A stretch of 64,000 bases of DNA. Source: Bog-473 sp963753115. Lineage in GTDB: Bacteria; Actinomycetota; Acidimicrobiia; Acidimicrobiales; RAAP-2. This document shows positions 17,571 through 26,202 of this stretch, one piece after another. The notes beneath the pieces were generated by a model. It had not been told where the DNA came from, made no database searches, and worked only from the letters and a program-made list of their open reading frames with translations. A program made the position numbers and the translations under genes. The stretch spans positions 1 to 64,000 of the forward strand of contig CAVWBB010000002.1 in the NCBI GenBank assembly GCA_963753115.1. Direction: 5' to 3'. Each line of letters begins with the position of its first letter. The first letter of the stretch is position 1.

Positions 17571-18431
17571 TCACGATGCCCGGTACGGCCCGAGGTCGAT
17601 CCCGGGGTACCGGGCGGCGACGCCGTCGAGCGTCTCCTCGGACCAGTACGGGTCGCCCGGCCGGGGGAAGCCGAAGAGGTCGCGCTGGCGCACGTCACAC
17701 TGCGGGATGAACCTCGCCCAACGATCGGGCGACTGCTTGGGCCATGCCATCTTCCCGCCCCACGTGGTGCCCCGAACCTGAAAGTCGGCGAGCAGGGAGA
17801 ACCGGGAGCGGCCCTCGCCCGTCATGTCGGACCCACGATGCAAGATGTCAGTGCGGTAGAGGAGGAGGCTGCCCGCCGGTCCGGTGCATGCCACCTCGGC
17901 GTCGGCCAGCGACCCGAACGGCAGGTACAGCGGCGTGTACGGCACGTCCTTGCCATCCCCGTAGGGCACGATGCAGGTGGGCCCGTCCTCCTCGGTGACG
18001 TCGGACAAGTAGACGAAGGTCGTGAGCTGCTGGTAGCGCGCCTCGGGTCGCGGCACCACCAGGCTGTGGCTCCCGTAGTCGCGGTGGAGCGGCTGGTCGT
18101 AGTTCGCGGCGCCGGCGTACTTGGCCCAGAGCTCCACCTTGTAGAGATGGAGCTCTGGCGTCTCCAAGAAGCGCTCGGCCGCATCGACGAGGTCGGGGTG
18201 CACCGCCAACCGGTTCAGGTCCCAGGAGCGATACGGGAATTCCTCCACGCCGGCGAACTGGCCTCCGGCGTAGCGGGCGAACCGGTCCGGATCGGCGAAG
18301 TACTCCTGCGGGCGGGGGAAATGCAGCGAGAGCGCAGCCTGGGCCGCCGCCAGCTCCTCGGCGCCGAGGAAGCCCTCCATCAACGAGAAGCCGCGTGCGC
18401 GCACTTCGGCGAGGGTGGCGTCGGAGACCCG
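17571..18431 (-). CDS. Phytanoyl-CoA dioxygenase (PhyH) family protein
   Basis: Fe(II)/2-oxoglutarate-dependent oxygenase, cytoplasmic, 286 residues. The H-x-D half of the iron triad is in QPLHRDYGSHSLVV near 115-128. The distal histidine is in LYRTDILHRGSDMTGEGR, with the following Arg for 2-oxoglutarate. I chose the ATG at 18431 (M-R-V-S-D-A-T-L) because upstream sequence in frame is low-complexity Arg/Gly and overlaps the divergent gene. Relatives hydroxylate acyl-CoAs or small secondary metabolites. The neighbours (P450, SDR, zinc dehydrogenase) fit a hydrophobic-substrate catabolic island. Confidence 0.87.
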   Translation of the reverse strand, partial: RVSDATLAEVRARGFSLMEGFLGAEELAAAQAALSLHFPRPQEYFADPDRFARYAGGQFAGVEEFPYRSWDLNRLAVHPDLVDAAERFLETPELHLYKVELWAKYAGAANYDQPLHRDYGSHSLVVPRPEARYQQLTTFVYLSDVTEEDGPTCIVPYGDGKDVPYTPLYLPFGSLADAEVACTGPAGSLLLYRTDILHRGSDMTGEGRSRFSLLADFQVRGTTWGGKMAWPKQSPDRWARFIPQCDVRQRDLFGFPRPGDPYWSEETLDGVAARYPGIDLGPYRAS

Positions 18432-18499
18432 CATCGCCAGGCACCATATGCCAGCGGGTCTCCCGGTGGGCCGTCCCGCCGCGCGCCTACGCTCACGCC

Positions 18500-19681
18500 G
18501 TGCGCGCAGTGACCTTCGACATGGCCGACCCCGCATTCCCGGCGTCCCTGACCGAGATCCCGGAGCCCACGCTCCCCGGCCCGTCGTGGACGCGCGTCGA
18601 GGTGGTCACGGGTGGGATCTGCGGCAGCGACCTCCATCTGTTCGCCCACAACACAGGGCCGTCACCGACTCTGGCGTCCATCGGGACGTTCCCCTTCGTC
18701 CTCGGCCACGAGACGGCAGGGCGCGTCGTCGAGGCCGGACCCAACGCCTCCGTGGCCGTCGGGACGAGGGTGGTCATCGACCCGTGCATCCCCTGCCTCC
18801 CCCGGGGGATCGACCCGCCTTGCGCCAACTGCGCCCGCGGCTGGACATCGTCGTGCCTCAACCTGGACAGCCGGATCATCAGCTCGGGTCGGAGTCTCGG
18901 GTACACCCAGGACCTCGGCGGGGGGTGGGCCGACAGCGTGCTCGCCCACGACTCCATGCTCCATCCGATGCCGGACGCAATCGAGGACCGGGGTGCCAGC
19001 CTCTACGAGCCCGTCTCCATCGCCTGCCACGGCCTCATGCGGGCCATGCCCGTCGACGGCGAGCCCGTGTTGATCGTGGGCGCCGGCATCATCGGGTTGG
19101 CTTCGCTGGCCGCGCTGCGCGGGCTCTTCCCCAATTGCCCGGTCACCGTGCTGGCCCGCCACCCGCATCAAGGCGAGGCGGCAGCTGCATGCGGGGCCGA
19201 CCACGTCGTGTACGCCGACCCGGACAACGGCCACTGGGAAGAGCTCGCGTCGCTGAGCGGCTCACGCGTCGTCGGCCGCAAGCGTCACCAGATGCTCATG
19301 GGCGGCTTCCCCTACGTGGTCGAGGCGGTGGGGTCCCCCGGGTCGGTGACAGAGGCGCTGCGTGCCGTCGCGCACCGCGGCAGCGTGCTCCTGCTCGGCG
19401 CGGCGGGGATCAGCGAGGTCGATCTCACGCCCATCTGGTACAAGGAGGCGGCGTTGATCGGCTCCATCGACCACACCGTCGACGCGCACTCGACACCCGG
19501 CCTGGCGGGCGCCCCGGACCGCCACTCCGTGGACCGGGCGCTCGACGTGCTCGCGGCAGGCCTGCTGCCCCACGCCGTCGTGGTCACGCACGAGTTTCGG
19601 CTGGAGGACTACCGGGAGGCCGTCGAGACCGCCATCGACCGGACCACGTCGCACGCCATCAAGGTCGTCTTCCGACCCTGA
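18500..19681 (+). CDS. Zinc-binding dehydrogenase (threonine/sorbitol dehydrogenase-like MDR)
   Basis: NAD(P)-dependent alcohol or polyol oxidation in the cytoplasm. The 393-residue protein has catalytic zinc ligands in GGICGSDLHLF and GHETAGRV. It has an unusual, enlarged structural-zinc lobe (C-I-P-C ... C-A-N-C ... S-C), and a Rossmann motif VGAGIIGLASLAAL near 190. The GTG start at 18500 follows the divergent dioxygenase start by 68 bases, so the promoters overlap. The insertion in the zinc lobe and the long segment around residues 250-275 set it apart from the first alcohol dehydrogenase in this window. Substrate unknown. Confidence 0.86.
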   Translation: MRAVTFDMADPAFPASLTEIPEPTLPGPSWTRVEVVTGGICGSDLHLFAHNTGPSPTLASIGTFPFVLGHETAGRVVEAGPNASVAVGTRVVIDPCIPCLPRGIDPPCANCARGWTSSCLNLDSRIISSGRSLGYTQDLGGGWADSVLAHDSMLHPMPDAIEDRGASLYEPVSIACHGLMRAMPVDGEPVLIVGAGIIGLASLAALRGLFPNCPVTVLARHPHQGEAAAACGADHVVYADPDNGHWEELASLSGSRVVGRKRHQMLMGGFPYVVEAVGSPGSVTEALRAVAHRGSVLLLGAAGISEVDLTPIWYKEAALIGSIDHTVDAHSTPGLAGAPDRHSVDRALDVLAAGLLPHAVVVTHEFRLEDYREAVETAIDRTTSHAIKVVFRP

Positions 19682-19714
19682 CCTCGACGGGCGCCGTCTG
19701 GTAGAGAGGCGACC

Positions 19715-21902
19715 ATGTCCGGACAGACGAAGGCCCTCACGGGGAGCCGTCGCCCGTCCGGGGCATCCTTCCTGGTCGCCTTGTGCTGCCTCGTCGCCTT
19801 GGGCTGCCTCGTCGCCGCCACCTTCTGCCCAGGCCTGGGCCCGGTGGCCTCGCCGGCCGCGTCGGGTGCGGCGCCAACCCCCGCCGCTCCTGGGCCGGGG
19901 CCGGGGCCGGGGCCGCAGGCGGCCTACCGATGCTCGTTCAACGTCACGACGGACGCGTTCACCGGCGCCCACGGCACCGCGTCCGCTCTCGGGTGGCTCG
20001 GCGACCACAACAGCGTCATCACGTGCCTCGGCGGCACGTTCGTCGTCCAGGATGGCCCGAACGGGCTCTTTCAGGATGACGGATTCGGCATCTACGACGG
20101 GCAGCGGACCAGTTGGAGCGACGCAGGCGGCTACCTGCCGGCGCAGGTGACGTCGTTCACCCTCCGCAGCGGTGTCACCGTCTCCATCACCGAGTTCGCG
20201 GACCGCGTCGTGGTGGCCGGCGATCCCTTCGTCGCGGTGTACAGCCGCGTCCATGTCGTCAACCGGACGGCCCGCGCCGTCACGGCTGATCCGCTCGCCT
20301 CCACCACGCTCGTTCCGCTCGACACGGCGCCCGCCGCTGTTCCCGCACACCATGCCGTCGACCACGACTACGTGGTCGTCTCCGACCGGTTCGGCACGGC
20401 CGACCCCTGGCCCAGCGATTCGTCGCTCGCCGCGGCGGGCGGCTTCGACACCCACTTCGCCCACATGCGCGCCTTCTGGCAGGCGCAGCTGGCAGGCATC
20501 GCCCAGATCAGCGTGCCCGATCAGTCGCTCGTCAACGCCTACAAGAGCGGCTACATCACGACGGAGCTCACACGCAGTGGGAACGCCCTCGACACGGGCG
20601 TCAACGGCTACGAGAGCGAGTTCAGCCACGACGTGGTGGGGATCCTGACGAACCTCTTCACGCAGGGCGCGTTCGGCGATGCGCACGCGCTGCTCACCGA
20701 GGCACGCGCCGTCGTCGGCGCACAGGGACAGTACGTGGACGGGCTGTGGACCTTCTCCGTCCCCTGGGCCGTGTACCTGCTCAAGACGGGCGACACGTCC
20801 TTCGTCGAGCAGAATTTCGCTTCCGCCGGCAGCGCCACGCCGAGCATCGAGGACGCCGCGCACGCCATTGCGGCGGACAGGACCGGCCCCATGGGCACGA
20901 TGGAGGCGACGAACGACATCGACACGCAGGGCTACTGGACCACCGACGACTTCGAGGCGCTGCTGGGCCTGGCCGCCTACCGCTTCGTCGCCGCGACGCT
21001 GGGTGACACCGGCGAGGCGTCCTGGGCCGCACTGCAGTACACCAGCCTCCTGGACGCCACGAACGCCGTTCTGGAGCAAGACGATCAGCGACAACCACCT
21101 CGACTACCTGCCCTGCTCCCTCCTCCAGCCCAACACCGCCAATCGATGCACCAATCCGAAGGACGCCAACTGGACGTCGCCGATCGGCAACTGGGCCTGG
21201 GAAGGCTCGCTCTTCGGGGCGACGGTCAGCGGCCCCGGTCAGACACTCATCGACGCCACGTACGCCTACGGCTTCGGTCGGCTGCACGGACTGCTCCCGC
21301 CGGACACGACCGGCGGGTTCCCCGGCGACTACTACTCCAGCGCCTACAACGCGGCGCAGGGCTCGGCCGGGCTGGCCAGCGTGCGGCACAGAGACCAGGG
21401 GATCGTGGACTACGAGTTCATGGTCGCCAACAGCCAGAGCGGGCCCTGGTCCTGGTGGGAGAGCTCGAGCGCCCCCGACCCCCGGTCTCCGTGGGTGGGA
21501 CGGCATCCGGCGACCGGCCAGGGCTCATCGCCGCACGCCTGGGGCATGGCCGGCGCCAACAAGGTCCTCTTGGACTCTCTCGTCGCCCAGCGATCCGACG
21601 GGTCGCTGGTGGTGGGCCGTGGCGTGCCGCCGGGATGGCTCGGCCACGGCGCACCGATGGCGGTCACCAACTTCCCAACGACGGACGGCCACCGGGTCGG
21701 CCTCAGCATCACCTCGTCGGGCCGCACCGTCTCGCTGACCCTGCATGGCACGGCGCCCGCGGGCCCCGTTCTCTTCCAGCTTCCGTCCTTCGTCCGCAAC
21801 ATCGTGACCGCCACGAGCGGCGCGGTGGACCAGCGCACCGGCACCGTCACCCTGTCTCCCGGCGTCCGCCACACCACGGTCACCCTCCGGCGAGCCGCCT
21901 AG
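19715..21902 (+). CDS. Secreted six-hairpin glycosidase-like protein, frameshifted
   Basis: Exported protein of about 728 residues. The N-terminal hydrophobic segment (F-L-V-A-L-C-C-L-V-A-L-G-C) is followed by a Pro/Gly linker and a beta-rich domain. A helical domain rich in W, Y, D and E follows (G-Y-E-S-E-F-S-H-D, G-Y-W-T-T-D-D-F-E-A-L-L-G), resembling the alpha/alpha toroid of glycoside hydrolases such as GH15/GH65 relatives. The frame changes near 21075-21083, where a single extra base (in GAGCAAGACG) breaks it. The downstream frame reads on smoothly (K-T-I-S-D-N-H-L-D-Y-L-P-C) to a stop at 21902. Family assignment is tentative; sugar-chain hydrolysis outside the cell is inferred. Confidence 0.6.
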
Positions 21903-22232
21903 CTGTTCTGCCCTGCCGCCCCGCCCGTGGTCCGTCCGGGCTCGGCCGAAGGACTGAATCTGGTCCTTTTGGCTCATGCACGTCCGGGTCGCCCTCCGTA
22001 GCCTGACAAGGGAAAAGGGCGCACGGGCGCGGCACCGGCTGTCGCTCCGTGGAGCCCCCGAGGGGGGATCGGATGGAACCTGCGACGCACGTCGTCGTTG
22101 ACGGCCGCACGGGGAGAGCCGGCGCGCGGCGGCAGGGGCGCCCCGAAGCGGTGCGGGCAGATTCCGGCGCCTCCGGCCACGCGCAGCAGGTCGAGGCATG
22201 GTGCCCGTCGACAACCCGCCCTCGCCGCTCCC
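21903..22232. other. Intergenic gap with hairpin and a repeated motif
   Basis: About 330 bases without a convincing gene. It holds the AAGGAC/GTCCTT hairpin listed separately, directly followed by TTTTGGCTCAT. A near-identical TTTTGGCTTAT sits just before the small gene near 48.5 kb. The remainder is GC-rich and featureless. Confidence 0.4.
21949..21970 (+). terminator. Small hairpin with T-run after the glycosidase-like gene
   Basis: AAGGAC (21949-21954) pairs with GTCCTT (21963-21968) over an 8-base loop and runs into TTTT, 46 bases after the glycosidase-like stop. It has the shape of a modest intrinsic terminator, but it may instead be part of a regulatory element because the sequence just after it recurs elsewhere in the window. 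Confidence 0.4.
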
Positions 22233-23504
22233 GTGACCGGGCTCATCGACGCGCCGCCGTCGCCCCCGCCTGACGCCGCGCCCGCACGGGTCGCACCCGG
22301 CCGCATCGCGCTCGATGCGACAGCGGAGCACCCCACCCGGACACCGCTGACCGCACGGCTACGGCCACTCCTCCGCCCTGCCGCCTACTTCGTGCTCTCA
22401 CGGGTCGCCCTGCTCGGTGCGGCCCTCGTCGCCGCGGCCATGTTCCCCAGGCTGCGCGTCGTCCGGACCATGGGAACGGTCTGGGACGGCACGTGGTACC
22501 TGAAGATCGCCCAGCACGGCTACCCCGATCACCTGTTCAACGAAGGCGACGGCAGCCGTTGGGGCTTCTTCCCCGGCTTCCCGGCGGCGGTGCGCGCCCT
22601 CGCCGAGGTCACGCGGCTGAGCCTGCCCGATGCCGCGGTCGTCGCGGCCTTCGCGTTCGGGCTGACGTCGGCGCTCGCCATCTGGCTCGCCGTGCGTGAG
22701 GTCTTCGGCGCACGGCTGGCCGACCGGGCCGTCCTCCTCTACGTCTTCTGCCCGACGGCCTACGTCCTCTCCCTCGGCTACACGGAGGGCCTCTTCCTCA
22801 CGGCGGCCGCCCTCTGCCTCTTCGCCCTGTCGCGGCGCTACTGGATGACCGCCGCGCTGTGTGCCTGCGTCGCCGGGCTGACCCGCAATGCGGGCATGGT
22901 GGTCATCCTGGCCGTCCTCGTCACGGCCGTCCCCGCAGCGTGGCGTGGACGGGAGTGGCGCCCGGCTCTCGCGGCGCTGACCGCCCCGCTCGGCCTCGTC
23001 GCCTTCATGGCCTACGGCTGGGCGCTGGTGGGCACACCGGTGGCGTTCCTCGCGGCGGAGCGCTTCTGGCAGGGCCAGCATTTCGTCTGGTTCGTCGTTC
23101 CCATCAGGGCCCTCATCGTCACGCTGGGACACGGTCCGCGAGGCGTTGCCCTCGTCACCAATGCGATGGCCGGTGCCGCGCTGATTCTGGGTGTGGCGGG
23201 AATCTGGCTGCTCGACCGGATGTCGCGCCGCGTCCGCATGGTCGGGGGAGCCACCGCCGCCATCCCGGCGAGCTGGTGGGTCTACACGGTGGGAGCCCTG
23301 CTGATCGCCTACAGCGCGTACTTCACGGACAGCATCCCTCGCTACACCATGGCGGCATTCCCCCTGTTCGTGGCGTTCGCCTGGAAGCTGCCCCGGTCCA
23401 TGGAGGGGGCCGTGGTCGGCGTGCTGGCGTGTCTGCAGGGTGCGCTGTTCATCGCAGTCCTCACCTCCGCCGTGCACCCCCTTCCCATCCCGCTCCTGCC
23501 CTAG
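22233..23504 (+). CDS. PIG-V-type mannosyltransferase (GT-C membrane glycosyltransferase)
   Basis: Polytopic membrane protein of 423 residues with about ten helices. The first extracytoplasmic loop has W-D-G-T-W-Y-L-K-I-A-Q-H-G-Y, the W-D-x-x-x-Y signature of the PIG-V / GT-C mannosyltransferase family. G-F-F-P-G-F-P follows soon after, and a later loop has W-Q-G-Q-H-F-V-W-F. Bacterial members transfer mannose from polyprenyl-phosphate carriers to lipids or proteins. GTG 22233 gives a short polar tail before the first helix. It follows a secreted glycosidase-like gene, which hints at cell-surface glycan metabolism. Confidence 0.82.
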   Translation: MTGLIDAPPSPPPDAAPARVAPGRIALDATAEHPTRTPLTARLRPLLRPAAYFVLSRVALLGAALVAAAMFPRLRVVRTMGTVWDGTWYLKIAQHGYPDHLFNEGDGSRWGFFPGFPAAVRALAEVTRLSLPDAAVVAAFAFGLTSALAIWLAVREVFGARLADRAVLLYVFCPTAYVLSLGYTEGLFLTAAALCLFALSRRYWMTAALCACVAGLTRNAGMVVILAVLVTAVPAAWRGREWRPALAALTAPLGLVAFMAYGWALVGTPVAFLAAERFWQGQHFVWFVVPIRALIVTLGHGPRGVALVTNAMAGAALILGVAGIWLLDRMSRRVRMVGGATAAIPASWWVYTVGALLIAYSAYFTDSIPRYTMAAFPLFVAFAWKLPRSMEGAVVGVLACLQGALFIAVLTSAVHPLPIPLLP

Positions 23505-23544
23505 CGGCTCCGACTCCCACCGCGTGGTGTTGTCCCGCCCCCGT

Positions 23545-24150
23545 TCATGGACCCGTGCCGTCCCACTCGGAGAGGGGGGCGCACTGCCAGCGCCACCGGC
23601 CCTGTCGCACCCTTCCCGGAACCTCGACGCGGCCATTGGCCCACAGCAGCACGCGCCACGGATCGTCGTCGGGACCGATCCGGTGCCACGGGAACAGGCG
23701 CGCCATCACCGCCGCGGCAAGGCGCCTGTCCGCGTCGAACGACAGCCCGAGCCCGCGCGCGGCATCGTCGCAGTGCACCAGGAGCTCGTCGCAGGCCATG
23801 GCGGCAAACCCGTCAGGATCAGGCGAGCCGAACGGGTGAAAGCCACGGGTCTCGGGCGGTGCAACGTCGATCCCGGCCGCGAGCGCGGACGAAGCCGCCC
23901 GCAGACTGGCCAGAAGGCTCTCGTTGCTGGCCGTCGGGAGCACCTTCACCTCGAAGGCGGCGTTCTCCCGCCCGCTCCACAGGTCGACCGAGTACCAGAG
24001 GGGTGCCTCCGCGGCATGGGCCACCACCGTGGCCACGGTGAAGTCCAACCCCGGGACCGGCACGCTCCAGTCGGCGCCCAGCGCCGGCTCGAGGAGCCGG
24101 CGGCACAGCTCGGCGGCGGCACGCACATCGTCGCCAGTCATGGCGGCCAC
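23545..24150 (-). CDS. DinB / maleylpyruvate isomerase-like mycothiol-dependent family protein
   Basis: A 201-residue four-helix-bundle protein of the actinobacterial MDMPI/DinB type. The likely metal histidines are in V-V-A-H-A-A-E-A-P-L-W near residue 44 and C-D-E-L-L-V-H-C-D-D near 125. Members use mycothiol for isomerisation, detoxification or thiol transfer; few are characterised, so only the fold-level call is firm. Convergent with the mannosyltransferase, 40 bases apart. Confidence 0.72.
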   Translation of the reverse strand: MAAMTGDDVRAAAELCRRLLEPALGADWSVPVPGLDFTVATVVAHAAEAPLWYSVDLWSGRENAAFEVKVLPTASNESLLASLRAASSALAAGIDVAPPETRGFHPFGSPDPDGFAAMACDELLVHCDDAARGLGLSFDADRRLAAAVMARLFPWHRIGPDDDPWRVLLWANGRVEVPGRVRQGRWRWQCAPLSEWDGTGP

Positions 24151-24276
24151 GCTAGCGACGAGCTGTGCCCGAAGGCGGTGTCCAGCGGGCCGCGCCCCAG
24201 GCCATTAGGGCGTTTTGGCACTGGCACCGAGGCACCGGATCCTGGCACCATGGCGGCGTGGCTGCGGGATCACAAT

Positions 24277-24292
24277 GGGCCATTCGGCCCAG
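24277..24292. promoter_or_regulatory. Palindrome TGGGCC-ATTC-GGCCCA before a hypothetical gene
   Basis: Perfect 6-bp arms around ATTC, 34 bases upstream of the ATG at 24326. It could be an operator or a 5'-UTR hairpin. Nothing in the sequence says which. Confidence 0.3.
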
Positions 24293-24325
24293 TAAGCCTT
24301 CCCGGGACGGAGCGTTGCACTAACG

Positions 24326-24754
24326 ATGGAACCGAAGAGCGAGTCGAGCAGCCTCCATCACACCGGGGTCATCGACAGCGCGACGCTGTTTCTCTGCCGC
24401 CAGGGACAACGGTGGGTCGTCGTGATCGAATCCCCGCGCATCACCGGCGCCGTGGCCTTCCAGCCCGCAAGCAGCGATTCGAACGACGCCCGCTTCGAAC
24501 TGCTCTCGAGCGCACGCAGAGCCTGCCCGGACGCGGCCATCATGAGCACCGACGGGGCGCTGGAATCCGCCGACTACGAGTGGCGGCTCGAGGTGCGCGG
24601 CATCGAACCTCGAGCGGGCGACCTGGGCGAGGCGCTGCATCGCGCACTTGCCCCTGAGGATTCGAACGGGCAGAGGGCGCCGCGGAACTGGGTCGGCCGA
24701 CGCTGCCACTGGGGCATGAGCCCATCCGTCTCGGGTCGCCCTCGCAACTTCTGA
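24326..24754 (+). CDS. Hypothetical protein
   Basis: A 142-residue soluble protein that I do not recognise. The N-terminal half alternates strand-like stretches (A-T-L-F-L-C-R-Q-G-Q-R-W-V-V-V-I-E-S) and one helix. No signal peptide or membrane segment is seen. The last 30 residues look low in complexity and may be outside the fold. It is convergent with the amidohydrolase, 39 bases away. Confidence 0.45.
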   Translation: MEPKSESSSLHHTGVIDSATLFLCRQGQRWVVVIESPRITGAVAFQPASSDSNDARFELLSSARRACPDAAIMSTDGALESADYEWRLEVRGIEPRAGDLGEALHRALAPEDSNGQRAPRNWVGRRCHWGMSPSVSGRPRNF

Positions 24755-24793
24755 AGACCCGACACGTCGCGAGTCCGTCGACGCGAGGACTTC

Positions 24794-25924
24794 TCAGGCC
24801 AAACCGAGCAACTCCGCGCCGTTGCGCCAGAAGAAACGCTCCCGGGTCGACTCGTCGAAGCCTGCGACGGCATCGCCAAACGCCTCGAACGGACGCTTTC
24901 CGCCTTCGGGATGGGGGTAGTCCGTCGAGAACATGAAGAGCTCCGGTCCGCACTGCTCGAGCAGCCACGCTGTGTCCTCGAACGGGAAGGGCGTGAAGCG
25001 CACCTGGCGGCGGAGATACTCAGAGGGCAGGAGCTGCAATTCTCGTAGAGCCGGCTCGAACTTCGAGAACGAGCGCAGGGCGTGATCGACGTTGCGCAGG
25101 AGTCCCGGCACCCAGGTGGCGCCGAGCTCGATGGCCGCTCCCCGCAGGTCCGGGAAACGCTCGAAGACCCCGTCGAGCGCCATGCAGGCCAGAAAGCGTT
25201 CCGGCGAATGGTGGAGGACCGGAAAGTCCTTGGACCGCAGGTTCTCGCCGCCACCGAGCCAGTCCTTCGGACGGGGCCGCCCGTTGTTGTGGAAGGCCCT
25301 GGGAAGGAGCTTCCCACCCCCGACGTGCAAGACGAACGGCACTCGGGCCTCGGCCAGACAGGCCCAGACAGGGTCGAGGTCGACATGGGTGGGCGAGAAG
25401 TCCCCGGGAGCGTCGGAGGGCACCCAGACGGCGGCGACACCCGACTCGAGCGCGGCCGCCAGTGTGGCCAGCGCCCTCGCCGGGTCATTGAGGGGCAGGT
25501 ATCCGACCGCCTTGAGACGCTGGTCAGGGGCACAAAAGGCCATCATGGCCCGGTTGAGGGCCTCGGTGCCGCCGTAGAGGACGTCGGGATCCTTGCTCCG
25601 GGCGAAATGCGCCAGGGCGAAGGTCGGGAAGACGAGTTGGGCATCGATCTCCAGGGCATCGAGGACACGGGAGCGGACTTCCGTGTCGAGGGCACCCGGG
25701 GCCATCCACCCCTTCGGTCCCCGCAGGACATCCGGCCCGATGTCCTGCCTCCGGTGGGTCTCCCAGAGGTCCGGGAGGCTCGCCAGCAGTTCGGCGGCGC
25801 CGGCGCCGGCTCCTTCGAGGCCCAAGGAGCCGAATCGATCGCGCAGCCCGGCGTCCGCGAATGCGGAGAGCCAGTCGGGCGTCTCCATCAGATGACTGTC
25901 GGCGTCGAAGATCCCGGTGTCCAT
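24794..25924 (-). CDS. Amidohydrolase-2 family (ACMSD-like) metal-dependent hydrolase/decarboxylase
   Basis: Cytoplasmic TIM-barrel enzyme of 376 residues. It opens with F-D-A-D-S-H-L-M-E, the D-x-H metal motif at the first strand. It ends the barrel with F-S-T-D-Y-P-H-P-E-G-G near 315-325, the catalytic Asp and His typical of the 2-amino-3-carboxymuconate-semialdehyde decarboxylase branch. In actinobacteria such proteins often act in aromatic or steroid degradation. It is isolated from the other catabolic genes here, so the substrate is open. Confidence 0.87.
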   Translation of the reverse strand: MDTGIFDADSHLMETPDWLSAFADAGLRDRFGSLGLEGAGAGAAELLASLPDLWETHRRQDIGPDVLRGPKGWMAPGALDTEVRSRVLDALEIDAQLVFPTFALAHFARSKDPDVLYGGTEALNRAMMAFCAPDQRLKAVGYLPLNDPARALATLAAALESGVAAVWVPSDAPGDFSPTHVDLDPVWACLAEARVPFVLHVGGGKLLPRAFHNNGRPRPKDWLGGGENLRSKDFPVLHHSPERFLACMALDGVFERFPDLRGAAIELGATWVPGLLRNVDHALRSFSKFEPALRELQLLPSEYLRRQVRFTPFPFEDTAWLLEQCGPELFMFSTDYPHPEGGKRPFEAFGDAVAGFDESTRERFFWRNGAELLGLA

Positions 25925-26202
25925 GGACCCCCCAATGTTCGGTCGTCGGAAGGAGCGTAGACCCGCGGCGGCACCCGTACAGTGGAGTCGGCACCGACGC
26001 CGCAGCGAGAACTGTCAGGCCCCGCTGCAGCTGGCTTTTGCCAGGTCAGTGCCGTGTCCCCTCGAGTTCGCCCGCGGACGCGGCCCCACAGACAACATTT
26101 ATCCCGGTCATAAGTTTCTCTGACCTGGCGTACAGACCTGCCGTGTCCAATGCATCTCGTGGAGAACCCGGGCAGCCCGGGCTCAGACGGAGGACCGCAG
26201 AC

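Noticed and set aside
19262..21094. 610-residue minus-strand frame
   Set aside because: It spans two plus-strand genes with clear motifs or a signal peptide. It is low-complexity R/G/V/E sequence and has no ribosome site.
24640..24720. Possible tRNA because of GATTCGAA near 24660
   Set aside because: No acceptor stem or anticodon arm can be folded around it, and it lies inside a coding-like frame. I found no tRNA elsewhere in the window.
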